Part shown: positions 48,061-62,812 of the stretch, piece after piece
How positions within the stretch are numbered: the first letter of the stretch is position 1
Layout: the number at the start of each line of letters is the position of its first letter
NCBI RefSeq assembly: GCF_018320785.1
Contig: NC_054881.1
Coordinates: forward strand, 43,438,424 to 43,502,423
DNA from: Cheilinus undulatus
Lineage: Eukaryota > Chordata > Actinopteri > Labriformes > Labridae
DNA length: 64,000 nt
Reading direction: 5' to 3'
Notes under the pieces: model-generated
Databases searched by the model: none
What the model was told of the DNA's origin: nothing
The model's input: only the letters and a program-made list of their open reading frames with translations
Translations under genes and position numbers: made by a program

Positions 48061-51000
48061 CAGTGTTACTCTACCAAAGAGCCAAATAGTTCAAAAATAC
48101 CTTTGCAAGAGCCACAACCTAAGAGGCAAAAACAGCTAGAAGTAGCAATAACAATAGGTTATGGTGGCTTAATGGTCAAAAAGCAGCAAAAAATGAGTGA
48201 AAGGGGGCGAAAATGGGGAGAAAAAGTGGGAAAATGGTCAGAAAGTAGCAAAGAATGGGTGAGAAGTGAGAAAAAATGAGTGGAAAGTGACTAAAATGGG
48301 TAAAAAGGAGTCAAGAGTGGCAAAAATGGGCAAAAAAGAGGAAACAAGTAGTTTTTAATGGCAAAAGGTAGCTTAAATGGGCAAAAAGTGGCAGAAAATG
48401 GTTAAAAAAAAGGGGCAAAAATGGGGAAAAGTGGCAAAAAGGAGTTGTAAAATGGCCAAAAAATACGAAGAAGGGTATTTAATGGCATTATAACTGAATA
48501 AGAGGGAAAGGCAGATGTTTAAGGACATTTGCAAACCAAAATATCCAAAATATATTCATGTTAAAATGTTTAAAGATCAGACATAAATGTTTGAAATGTT
48601 TATTTATTTTTATTTCAATCATTTTTGTGGGTGGGGGTCCAGCCAATAATCTAAACCATTGTGGTGAGAGCACATGAAGACACTAGCTAATGAGACACGT
48701 CTGGTTTTTAGAACCAGCTCTAGAACCAGCTCTAGAACCAGCTCTAGATCCAGCTCTAGAACCAGCTCTAGAACCAGCTCAAGAACCAGCTCTAGAACCA
48801 GCTCAAGAACCAGCTCTAGAACCAGCTCTAGAACCAGCTCAAGAACCAGCTCTAGAACCAGCTCTAGAACCAGCTCTGACCAGCTCTAGTACCAGCTCTA
48901 GATCCAGCTCTAGAACCAGCTCTAGAACCAGCTCTAGAACCAGCTCTAGAACCAGCTCTAGAACCAGCTCAAGAACCAGCTCTAGAACCAGCTCTAGAAC
49001 CAGCTCAAGAACCAGCTCTAGAACCAGCTCTAGAACCAGCTCTAGAACCAGCTCAAGAACCAGCTCTAGAACCAGCTCTAGAACCAGCTCTAGTACCAGC
49101 TCTAGATCCAGCTCTAGAACCAGCTCTAGAACCAGCTCAAGAACCAGCTCTAGAACCAGCTCAAGAACCAGCTCTAGAACCAGCTCTAGAACCAGCTCTA
49201 GTACCAGCTCTAGATCCAGCTCTAGAACCAGCTCTAGAACCAGCTCAAGAACCAGCTCTAGAACCAGCTCAAGAACCAGCTCTAGAACCAGCTCTAGAAC
49301 CAGCTCTAGAACCAGCTCAAGAACCAGCTCTAGAACCAGCTCTAGAACCAGCTCTAGGGTAAACTAGCCGGCTTTTTACCGTGTTCAGACCGGACTTCCT
49401 GTGTTCCTGCAGCCAGCCTCTAGTGGACACTCCACGTAAAAGTAGTAAAAAGGTAGCTTAAATGGGCAAAAAGTGGCAGAAAATGGTTAAAAAAAAAGGG
49501 GCAAAAATGGGGAAAAGTGGCAAAAAGGAGTTGTAAAATGGCCAAAAAATACGAAGAAGGGTATTTAATGGCATTATAACTGAATAAGAGGGAAAGGCAG
49601 ATGTTTAAGGACATTTGCAAACCAAAATATCCAAAATATATTCATGTTAAAATGTTTAAAGATCAGACATAAATGTTTGAAATGTTTATTTATTTTTATT
49701 TCATTCATTTTTGTGGGTGGGGGTCCAGCCAATAATCTAAACCATTGTGGTGAGAGCACATGAAGACACTAGCTAATGAGACACGTCTGGTTTTTAGAAC
49801 CAGCTCTAGAACCAGCTCTAGAACCAGCTCTAGATCCAGCTCTAGAACCAGCTCTAGAACCAGCTCAAGAACCAGCTCTAGAACCAGCTCAAGAACCAGC
49901 TCAAGAACCAGCTCTAGAACCAGCTCTAGAACCAGCTCTAGAACCAGCTCTAGTACCAGCTCTAGATCCAGCTCTAGAACCAGCTCTAGAACCAGCTCAA
50001 GAACCAGCTCTAGATCCAGCTCTAGAACCAGCTCTAGAACCAGCTCTAGAACCAGCTCAAGAACCAGCTCTAGAACCAGCTCTAGAACCAGCTCAAGAAC
50101 CAGCTCTAGAACCAGCTCTAGAACCAGCTCTAGAACCAGCTCTAGGGTAAACTAGCCGGCTTTTTACCGTGTTCAGACCGGACTTCCTGTGTTCCTGCAG
50201 CCAGCCTCTAGTGGACACTCCACGTAAAAGTAGTAAAAAGGTAGCTTAAATGGGCAAAAAGTGGCAGAAAATGGTTAAAAAAAAGGGGCAAAAATGGGGA
50301 AAAGTGGCAAAAAGGAGTTGTAAAATGGCCAAAAAATACGAAGAAGGGTATTTAATGGCATTATAACTGAATAAGAGGGAAAGGCAGATGTTTAAGGACA
50401 TTTGCAAACCAAAATATCCAAAATATATTCATGTTAAAATGTTTAAAGATCAGACATAAATGTTTGAAATGTTTATTTATTTTTATTTCAATCATTTTTG
50501 TGGGTGGGGGTCCAGCCAATAATCTAAACCATTGTGGTGAGAGCACATGAAGACACTAGCTAATGAGACACGTCTGGTTTTTAGAACCAGCTCTAGAACC
50601 AGCTCTAGAACCAGCTCTAGATCCAGCTCTAGAACCAGCTCTAGAACCAGCTCAAGAACCAGCTCTAGAACCAGCTCAAGAACCAGCTCAAGAACCAGCT
50701 CTAGAACCAGCTCAAGAACCAGCTCTAGAACCAGCTCTAGAACCAGCTCTAGAACCAGCTCTAGTACCAGCTCTAGATCCAGCTCTAGAACCAGCTCTAG
50801 AACCAGCTCAAGAACCAGCTCTAGATCCAGCTCTAGAACCAGCTCTAGAACCAGCTCTAGAACCAGCTCAAGAACCAGCTCTAGAACCAGCTCTAGAACC
50901 AGCTCTAGAACCAGCTCAAGAACCAGCTCTAGAACCAGCTCTAGAACCAGCTCTAGACCCAGCTCAAGAACCAGCTCTAGAACCAGCTCTAGAACCAGCT

Positions 51001-52795
51001 CTAGAACCAGCTCTAGGGTAAACTAGCCGGCTTTTTACCGTGTTCAGACCGGACTTCCTGTGTTCCTGCAGCCAGCCTCTAGTGGACACTCCACGTAAAA
51101 GTGGTAAAAAGGTAGCTTAAATGGGCAAAAAGTGGCAGAAAATGGTTAAAAAAAAAGGGGCAAAAATGGGGAAAAGTGGCAAAAAGGAGTTGTAAAATGG
51201 CCAAAAAATACGAAGAAGGGTATTTAATGGCATTATAACTGAATAAGAGGGAAAGGCAGATGTTTAAGGACATTTGCAAACCAAAATATCCAAAATATAT
51301 TCATGTTAAAATGTTTAAAGATCAGACATAAATGTTTGAAATGTTTATTTATTTTTATTTCAATCATTTTTGTGGGTGGGGGTCCAGCCAATAATCTAAA
51401 CCATTGTGGTGAGAGCACATGAAGACACTAGCTAATGAGACACGTCTGGTTTTTAGAACCAGCTCTAGAACCAGCTCTAGAACCAGCTCTAGAACCAGCT
51501 CTAGTACCAGCTCTAGATCCAGCTCTAGAACCAGCTCTAGAACCAGCTCTAGATCCAGCTCTAGAACCAGCTCTAGATCCAGCTCTAGAACCAGCTCTAG
51601 TACCAGCTCTAGATCCAGCTCTAGAACCAGCTCTAGAACCAGCTCAAGAACCAGCTCTAGAACCAGCTCTAGAACCAGCTCTAGAACCAGCTCAAGAACC
51701 AGCTCAAGAACCAGCTCTAGTACCAGCTCTAGATCCAGCTCTAGAACCAGCTCTAGAACCAGCTCTAGAACCAGCTCTAGAACCAGCTCTAGAACCAGCT
51801 CTAGAACCAGCTCTAGAACCAGCTCAAGAACCAGCTCTAGAACCAGCTCTAGAACCAGCTCTAGGGTAAACTAGCCGGCTTTTTACCGTGTTCAGACCGG
51901 ACTTCCTGTGTTCCTGCAGCCAGCCTCTAGTGGACACTCCACGTAAAAGTAGTAAAAAGGTAGCTTAAATGGGCAAAAAGTGGCAGAAAATGGTTAAAAA
52001 AAAAGGGGCAAAAATGGGGAAAAGTGGCAAAAAGGAGTTGTAAAATGGCCAAAAAATACGAAGAAGGGTATTTAATGGCATTATAACTGAATAAGAGGGA
52101 AAGGCAGATGTTTAAGGACATTTGCAAACCAAAATATCCAAAATATATTCATGTTAAAATGTTTAAAGATCAGACATAAATGTTTGAAATGTTTATTTAT
52201 TTTTATTTCAATCATTTTTGTGGGTGGGGGTCCAGCCAATAATCTAAACCATTGTGGTGAGAGCACATGAAGACACTAGCTAATGAGACACGTCTGGTTT
52301 TTAGAACCAGCTCTAGAACCAGCTCTAGAACCAGCTCTAGATCCAGCTCTAGAACCAGCTCTAGAACCAGCTCAAGAACCAGCTCTAGAACCAGCTCTAG
52401 AACCAGCTCTAGTACCAGCTCTAGATCCAGCTCTAGAACCAGCTCTAGAACCAGCTCTAGAACCAGCTCAAGAACCAGCTCAAGAACCAGCTCTAGAACC
52501 AGCTCTAGAACCAGCTCTAGAACCAGCTCAAGAACCAGATCTAGAACCAGCTCAAGAACCAGCTCTAGAACCAGCTCTAGAACCAGCTCTAGAACCAGCT
52601 CAAGAACCAGCTCTAGTACCAGCTCTAGATCCAGCTCTAGAACCAGCTCTAGAACCAGCTCAAGAACCAGCTCAAGAACCAGCTCTAGAACCAGCTCTAG
52701 AACCAGCTCTAGGGTAAACTAGCCGGCTTTTTACCGTGTTCAGACCGGACTTCCTGTGTTCCTGCAGCCAGCCTCTAGTGGACACTCCACGTATT
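48061..52795 (+). repeat. Five-unit macro-tandem repeat: 12-bp arrays separated by a conserved spacer
   Basis: A MITE head (CAGTGTTACTCTACC, TTTGCAAGAGCCACAACCTA) opens the region. From about 48363 a unit of about 790-1090 bp repeats five times: spacer with GGCAAAAA sequence, AGATGTTTAAGGACATTTGC, GACACTAGCTAATGAGACAC, then an array of AGAACCAGCTCT, then CTAGCCGGCTTTTTACCGTG to CACTCCACGTA. Array blocks: about 48711-49357, 49796-50144, 50583-51015, 51455-51863, 52303-52711. Spacers are about 438 bp and almost identical; arrays differ in length. Long Ser/Arg/Thr and Glu/Pro/Ala/Leu frames are period artefacts. Confidence 0.95.
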
Positions 52796-53640
52796 ACAGC
52801 TTTTTGTGCTTCTGCACTGGCTTCATTTTTTGAGGAGTGGAGGTTGCTGCTTGAGTAGAACCAGACGGATTTTCTCAGCCAATCAGTGTTCAGTCGACTA
52901 AACAGAAAATGACATCACACCATCCAACCAATCAGCAGCATCTCAAACTTCCTGTTTCCTCCAGAACTTGAAAAAAGCAGTTTGACATCTCTTATGGCCC
53001 TAACAGCCTGACTAACCACGATAAGTTCAAGAAACTCTGACATTATAAAGGTGAGTATTAGTGCTAGATAATATGATAGATATTGTTGTCATAGCATTAC
53101 AGAAATATTTGGACATACACCTATTTAGGGGTGAAACATGTCTATGTTAAACCACACTAAGGGTATTTTCTTCATAACTCATTCTAATGTATAACAGCTC
53201 TCTATAGTGTAGTCAGATGTCACAGGTTTGTCAAAATTCAAGAGGGACCCAGATTGATGGATATTTTAAAAATAGGTGTGATTATTGGTCATTTTATAAC
53301 CTATAACAGTTTTATTATAATTTTGTGATCAGTTTATTTCAGCTTGAATTAATTCAGACATTTAATATTTGTGATGATTTTAACGGTTTCTGGTGGAACA
53401 ACATAAAAGTTAAGAAAGGAAAGCTAAAAGAATTAATTCAGCTTATTTATGCACAAAGTCTGGGAAGTACATTCATGGTAAAACACAGCCTTAACATTTC
53501 AGTCCAAGCAACCTCCACTACACACAGCAGAACCATGGAGGAAGAGAGAAAAGGCGGAGGTGTTTACACCGCCATCTTGTTTAGTTAAATATTTGGGGGG
53601 ATTTTTTCATGAAGCCACATTCGCATAAATATTGTTTGCC
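52796..53640. other. Upstream region of PRRC1, no gene recognised
   Basis: Contains two AACCAATCAG/GCCAATCAG CCAAT-type motifs near 52880 and 52930, far from the proposed first exon. No other feature. The 87-aa frame at 53325-53588 is unsupported. Confidence 0.35.
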
Positions 53641-53839
53641 CAGAATAGTGACGCTATTATACACGCTTTCCTGGTTAATCCTCCGTTGAAACGTAAAGAA
53701 ACGGACCGTTCAGTTGTGTCCGGTCTCTCCCGGTACTGGGAGGAGTCACGGTGCAGCGGAGCAGACGTGGCAACAGATGACGTCATCAGAGTGCGTCGCT
53801 GGTTTGTTCATGGTAGCGGTGAGCTAGTCCGGCTAGCAG
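53641..53839 (+). promoter_or_regulatory. prrc1: Putative PRRC1 promoter and noncoding exon 1
   Basis: A CpG-richer island than its surroundings, containing a palindromic CRE TGACGTCA at 53778-53785 and ending in a strong donor (GCAG then GTGAGT at 53840). Human PRRC1 also has its ATG in a downstream exon (recalled). The transcription start is unknown, so the exon's 5' limit is a guess. Confidence 0.45.
53778..53785. promoter_or_regulatory. CRE palindrome TGACGTCA
   Basis: Perfect 8-bp CREB/ATF consensus about 55 bp upstream of the strong donor site, in the CpG-rich stretch ahead of PRRC1. Function inferred from motif and position only. Confidence 0.5.
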
Positions 53840-54404
53840 GTGAGTAGTCCAGCTTTTTGTTTTTTAACGTGACAACGGAAACATTAACCCTGAACTTCTG
53901 ACCTACCCGCAAAGATTAGACTTAAATAAACGTGTCTGTTTATGAATATTGATATTTAGTCTCGTCTGGAGCTCTGTGTGATTGTACACGTGTACAGCTG
54001 AGGTGTTAGACTGCAGCCGTCAGTGCTAAAGGAGCTAACAGTGGAGAATAAAGACATTAATTTCATGTCAGATTTAATACAAATACTCCGATAGTTAAGG
54101 TCGTTAATAGATGTCTTACTGGCTGAGCTAACGACGATGTTTCACCAGATCATTCATTAATACAGTAGAGCTGTGGTCAGACCTGTCAGCATTGATTCAA
54201 CGGTTTATGGAAATTAATGATAAAGAAATGAGGATTAACATGGAGAATAAACCAGCTTTAAACGTCTTAGTTACACATTCACTAAACAGGACAGCATTAA
54301 CACGATTAAACAACCCAGGACAGAAGCAAAGAGAGCCTCTACTACCATGGACCAGGGTCCATTTTAGCTGTTTTTACATTTAGTCTTTAAGGGAGATCAT
54401 TAAG
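53840..54404. other. Start of PRRC1 intron 1, no feature recognised
   Basis: Follows the donor at 53840. No repeat or exon evidence before the 35-bp array starts. Confidence 0.4.
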
Positions 54405-57400
54405 GTCTGAGTCTCAGTCTGGTTCTAGTCATCACAGATCTATTAATGTTAGTCTAGTTCCAGTCATCACAGATCTATTAATGTTAGTCTAGTTTTAGTC
54501 ATCACAGATCTATTAATGTTAGTCTAGTTTCAGTCGTCACAGATCTATTAATGTTAGTCTATTTTCAGTCATCACAGATCTATTAATGTTAGTCTATTTT
54601 CAGTCATCACAGATCTATTAATGTTAGTCTATTTTCAGTCATCACAGATCTATTAATGTTAGTCTAGTTCCAGTCATCACAGATCTATTAATGTTAGTCT
54701 AGTTTTAGTCGTCACAGATCTATTAATGTTAGTCTAGTTTTAGTCGTCACAGATCTATTAATGTTAGTCTAGTTCCAGTCGTCACAGATCTATTAATGTT
54801 AGTCTAGTTCCAGTCATCACAGATCTATTAATGTTAGTCTAGTTTTAGTCATCACAGATCTATTAATGTTAGTCTAGTTCCAGTCATCACAGATCTATTA
54901 ATGTTAGTCTAGTTTTAGTCATCACAGATCTATTAATGTTAGTCTAGTTTCAGTCGTCACAGATCTATTAATGTTAGTCTATTTTCAGTCATCACAGATC
55001 TATTAATGTTAGTCTATTTTCAGTCATCACAGATCTATTAATGTTAGTCTAGTTTTAGTCGTCACAGATCTATTAATGTTAGTCTAGTTTTAGTCGTCAC
55101 AGATCTATTAATGTTAGTCTAGTTTTAGTCATCACAGATCTATTAATGTTAGTCTAGTTCCAGTCATCACAGATCTATTAATGTTAGTCTAGTTTTAGTC
55201 ATCACAGATCTATTAATGTTAGTCTAGTTTTAGTCATCACAGATCTATTAATGTTAGTCTAGTTTTAGTCATCACAGATCTATTAATGTTAGTCTAGTTC
55301 CAGTCATCACAGATCTATTAATGTTAGTCTAGTTTTAGTCATCACAGATCTATTAATGTTAGTCTAGTTCCAGTCATCACAGATCTATTAATGTTAGTCT
55401 AGTTTTAGTCATCACAGATCTATTAATGTTAGTCTAGTTTTAGTCATCACAGATCTATTAATGTTAGTCTAGTTTTAGTCATCACAGATCTATTAATGTT
55501 AGTCTAGTTTTAGTCATCACAGATCTATTAATGTTAGTCTAGTTTTAGTCATCACAGATCTATTAATGTTAGTCTAGTTTTAGTCATCACAGATCTATTA
55601 ATGTTAGTCTAGTTCCAGTCATCACAGATCTATTAATGTTAGTCTAGTTTTAGTCATCACAGATCTATTAATGTTAGTCTAGTTCCAGTCATCACAGATC
55701 TATTAATGTTAGTCTAGTTTTAGTCGTCACAGATCTATTAATGTTAGTCTAGTTTTAGTCGTCACAGATCTATTAATGTTAGTCTAGTTTCAGTCATCAC
55801 AGATCTATTAATGTTAGTCTAGTTTTAGTCGTCACAGATCTATTAATGTTAGTCTAGTTTTAGTCACAGATCTATCAATGTTAGTCTAGTTTTAGTCACA
55901 GATCTATTAATGTTAGTCTAGTTTTAGTCGTCACAGATCTATTAATGTTAGTCTAGTTTTAGTCACAGATCTATTAATGTTAGTCTAGTTTTAGTCGTCA
56001 CAGATCTATTAATGTTAGTCTAGTTTTAGTCGTCACAGATCTATTAATGTTAGTCTAGTTTTAGTCGTCACAGATCTATTAATGTTAGTCTAGTTTTAGT
56101 CGTCACAGATCTATTAATGTTAGTCTAGTTCCAGTCATCACAGATCTATTAATGTTAGTCTAGTTTTAGTCATCACAGATCTATTAATGTTAGTCTAGTT
56201 TCAGTCGTCACAGATCTATTAATGTTAGTCTAGTTTTAGTCATCACAGATCTATTAATGTTAGTCTAGTTTTAGTCGTCACAGATCTATTAATGTTAGTC
56301 TAGTTTTAGTCGTCACAGATCTATTAATGTTAGTCTAGTTTTAGTCGTCACAGATCTATTAATGTTAGTCTAGTTCCAGTCGTCACAGATCTATTAATGT
56401 TAGTCTAGTTCCAGTCGTCACAGATCTATTAATGTTAGTCTAGTTCCAGTCGTCACAGATCTATTAATGTTAGTCTAGTTCCAGTCGTCACAGATCTATT
56501 AATGTTAGTCTAGTTTTAGTCATCACAGATCTATTAATGTTAGTCTAGTTTTAGTCGTCACAGATCTATTAATGTTAGTCTAGTTCTAGTCATCACAGAT
56601 CTATTAATGTTAGTCTAGTTTCAGTCGTCACAGATCTATTAATGTTAGTCTAGTTTCAGTCATCACAGATCTATTAATGTTAGTCTAGTTCCAGTCGTCA
56701 CAGATCTATTAATGTTAGTCTAGTTTCAGTCATCACAGATCTATTAATGTTAGTCTAGTTCCAGTCGTCACAGATCTATTAATGTTAGTCTAGTTTCAGT
56801 CATCACAGATCTATTAATGTTAGTCTAGTTTCAGTCATCACAGATCTATTAATGTTAGTCTAGTTTCAGTCATCACAGATCTATTAATGTTAGTCTAGTT
56901 CCAGTCATCACAGATCTATTAATGTTAGTCTAGTTTTAGTCATCACAGATCTATTAATGTTAGTCTAGTTCCAGTCATCACAGATCTATTAATGTTAGTC
57001 TAGTTTTAGTCATCACAGATCTATTAATGTTAGTCTAGTTCCAGTCATCACAGATCTATTAATGTTAGTCTAGTTCCAGTCATCACAGATCTATTAATGT
57101 TAGTCTAGTTTTAGTCATCACAGATCTATTAATGTTAGTCTAGTTTTAGTCGTCACAGATCTATTAATGTTAGTCTAGTTTTAGTCATCACAGATCTATT
57201 AATGTTAGTCTAGTTTTAGTCATCACAGATCTATTAATGTTAGTCTAGTTTTAGTCATCACAGATCTATTAATGTTAGTCTAGTTCCAGTCATCACAGAT
57301 CTATTAATGTTAGTCTAGTTTTAGTCATCACAGATCTATTAATGTTAGTCTAGTTTTAGTCATCACAGATCTATTAATGTTAGTCTAGTTTTAGTCATCA

Positions 57401-59485
57401 CAGATCTATTAATGTTAGTCTAGTTTTAGTCATCACAGATCTATTAATGTTAGTCTAGTTTTAGTCATCACAGATCTATTAATGTTAGTCTAGTTTTAGT
57501 CATCACAGATCTATTAATGTTAGTCTAGTTACAGTCATCACAGATCTATTAATGTTAGTGTTGTTTTAGTCGTCACAGATCTATTAATGTTAGTCTAGTT
57601 TAGTCACAGATCTATTAATGTTAGTCTAGTTTTAGTCACAGATCTATTAATGTTAGTCTAGTTCCAGTCATCACAGATCTATTAATGTTAGTCTAGTTTT
57701 AGTCATCACAGATCTATTAATGTTAGTCTAGTTTTAGTCGTCACAGATCTATTAATGTTAGTCTAGTTTTAGTCGTCACAGATCTATTAATGTTAGTCTA
57801 GTTTCAGTCATCACAGATCTATTAATGTTAGTCTAGTTTTAGTCGTCACAGATCTATTAATGTTAGTCTAGTTTTAGTCGTCACAGATCTATCAATGTTA
57901 GTCTAGTTTTAGTCGTCACAGATCTATTAATGTTAGTCTAGTTTTAGTCGTCACAGATCTATTAATGTTAGTCTAGTTTTAGTCGTCACAGATCTATTAA
58001 TGTTAGTCTAGTTTCAGTCGTCACAGATCTATTAATGTTAGTCTAGTTTTAGTCGTCACAGATCTATTAATGTTAGTCTAGTTTTAGTCGTCACAGATCT
58101 ATTAATGTTAGTCTAGTTCCAGTCATCACAGATCTATTAATGTTAGTCTAGTTTTAGTCATCACAGATCTATTAATGTTAGTCTAGTTTTAGTCATCACA
58201 GATCTATTAATGTTAGTCTAGTTTTAGTCGTCACAGATCTATTAATGTTAGTCTAGTTTTAGTCGTCACAGATCTATTAATGTTAGTCTAGTTTTAGTCG
58301 TCACAGATCTATTAATGTTAGTCTAGTTTTAGTCGTCACAGATCTATTAATGTTAGTCTAGTTTTAGTCGTCACAGATCTATTAATGTTAGTCTAGTTTT
58401 AGTCGTCACAGATCTATTAATGTTAGTCTAGTTTTAGTCGTCACAGATCTATTAATGTTAGTCTAGTTCTAGTCATCACAGATCTATTAATGTTAGTCTA
58501 GTTCCAGTCATCACAGATCTATTAATGTTAGTCTAGTTTCAGTCGTCACAGATCTATTAATGTTAGTCTAGTTTCAGTCGTCACAGATCTATTAATGTTA
58601 GTCTAGTTTTAGTCGTCACAGATCTATTAATGTTAGTCTAGTTTTAGTCATCACAGATCTATTAATGTTAGTCTAGTTCTAGTCGTCACAGATCTATTAA
58701 TGTTAGTCTAGTTTTAGTCATCACAGATCTATTAATGTTAGTCTAGTTTCAGTCGTCACAGATCTATTAATGTTAGTCTAGTTTCAGTCATCACAGATCT
58801 ATTAATGTTAGTCTAGTTTCAGTCGTCACAGATCTATTAATGTTAGTCTAGTTTCAGTCGTCACAGATCTATTAATGTTAGTCTATTTTCAGTCATCACA
58901 GATCTATTAATGTTAGTCTATTTTCAGTCATCACAGATCTATTAATGTTAGTCTAGTTTCAGTCGTCACAGATCTATTAATGTTAGTCTAGTTTCAGTCG
59001 TCACAGATCTATTAATGTTAGTCTATTTTCAGTCATCACAGATCTATTAATGTTAGTCTAGTTTCAGTCGTCACAGATCTATTAATGTTAGTCTATTTTC
59101 AGTCATCACAGATCTATTAATGTTAGTCTATTTTCAGTCATCACAGATCTATTAATGTTAGTCTAGTTTCAGTCATCACAGATCTATTAATGTTAGTCTA
59201 GTTTTAGTCATCACAGATCTATTAATGTTAGTCTAGTTTCAGACATCACAGATCTATTAATGTTAGTCTAGTTTTAGTCATCACAGATCTATTAATGTTA
59301 GTCTAGTTTCAGACATCACAGATCTATTAATGTTAGTCTAGTTTTAGTCATCACAGATCTATTAATGTTAGTCTAGTTTCAGACGTCACAGATCTATTAA
59401 TGTTAGTCTAGTTTCAGACATCACAGATCTATTAATGTTAGTCTAGTTCCAGTCGTCACAGATCTATTAATGTTAGTCTTAGTCA
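54405..59485. repeat. 35-bp minisatellite, about 145 copies, PRRC1 intron 1
   Basis: Unit AGATCTATTAATGTTAGTCT followed by AGTTTTAGTCATCAC. Variants are concentrated at three positions: TTTTAG/TTCCAG/TTTCAG, CATCAC/CGTCAC, and CTAG/CTAT. A few 30-bp units lack the CATCA/CGTCA block (about 55860-55980 and 57600-57650). Each full unit has a BglII site (AGATCT). Confidence 0.97.
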
Positions 59486-60009
59486 GAGGTGTTTGTGTGT
59501 TTCTGACTTCTTTAACCGCTGTGGAACGATCAGGAAATACCCTCTCCATATCTCTCCATGTATCCTTTAAAATACAAATGTTTTTGTGTTTTTCTTAAAT
59601 CTCTGACAGTCTAAAAACAACTAACAGATACTGTAGGGTTTGAGGCACCTGGTATTGAAAAATTAGCAAAGTATTGAAAACTTGGTCAACCTTAATACTA
59701 ATAAATAACAATAAGAAAAGATGAAAAGGTTAACGATAAGAGGACGAGATCACCTCAAGAATTATTCAGAATTTTTCCTGGAGTTTGAGCACAGACGCGT
59801 TTCAAACCTTTGAGCAGTGCTGCTGCTTTTCCTCAGGCTTTATTGACCCGCTGTGTTGGGAATAATGAGCCGTAGCCTCCACTGGAAACCTGTTTTTACC
59901 CTCGTCTCAGTCCATGTTTCATCGTGTAGAACAGGATTATAGAGGAGTGCAATCAGACAACTCTTTTTGATAAATCTTGATGTTTTCTCTCATGTTTTCT
60001 GGGCTGAAG
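59486..60009. other. End of PRRC1 intron 1
   Basis: Unique sequence ending in a T-rich tract with TTTTCTGGGCTGAAG, a plausible acceptor at 60009. No other feature. Confidence 0.4.
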
Positions 60010-60030
60010 TGAAGATATAAAAGCAGGAAG

Positions 60031-62646
<2,616 letters not shown>

Positions 62647-62649
62647 TAG

Positions 62650-62812
62650 ATTTCTTTTTGCTTTTTTTCCTTTTACTGGAGAGACAGGACAGTGGGGCGA
62701 GTCAGGAACAGGGGTGAGAGAGGGGGGAATGACGTGCAGGGACGAGGCCACAGGCTGGAGCTGAACCCGGGTACATGGACCTTAGCACTAGACCATCTGA
62801 CCTCTGACACCG
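62650..62812 (-). mobile_element. tRNA-derived SINE, minus orientation, PRRC1 intron
   Basis: On the minus strand it reads GGTCAGATGGTCTAGTGCTA (box A region) and CCCGGGTTCAGCTCCAG (box B), followed by GTCATTCCCCCTCTCTC and CACTGTCCTGTCTCTCC. It shares the body with the SINE at 21150. The A-rich tail corresponds to the T-rich plus strand just after the exon at 62628. Confidence 0.75.

Noticed and set aside
48674..52722. Ser/Arg/Thr-rich and Glu/Pro/Ala/Leu-rich frames (RS-domain-like)
   Set aside because: Two of the three frames of a 12-bp repeat lack stops. The third has TAG every unit. The sequences start in spacer shared by all five copies and show no constraint.
54405..59485. CRISPR-like regular repeat array
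   Set aside because: Units are contiguous with no unique spacers, in an intron of a vertebrate gene; it is a minisatellite.
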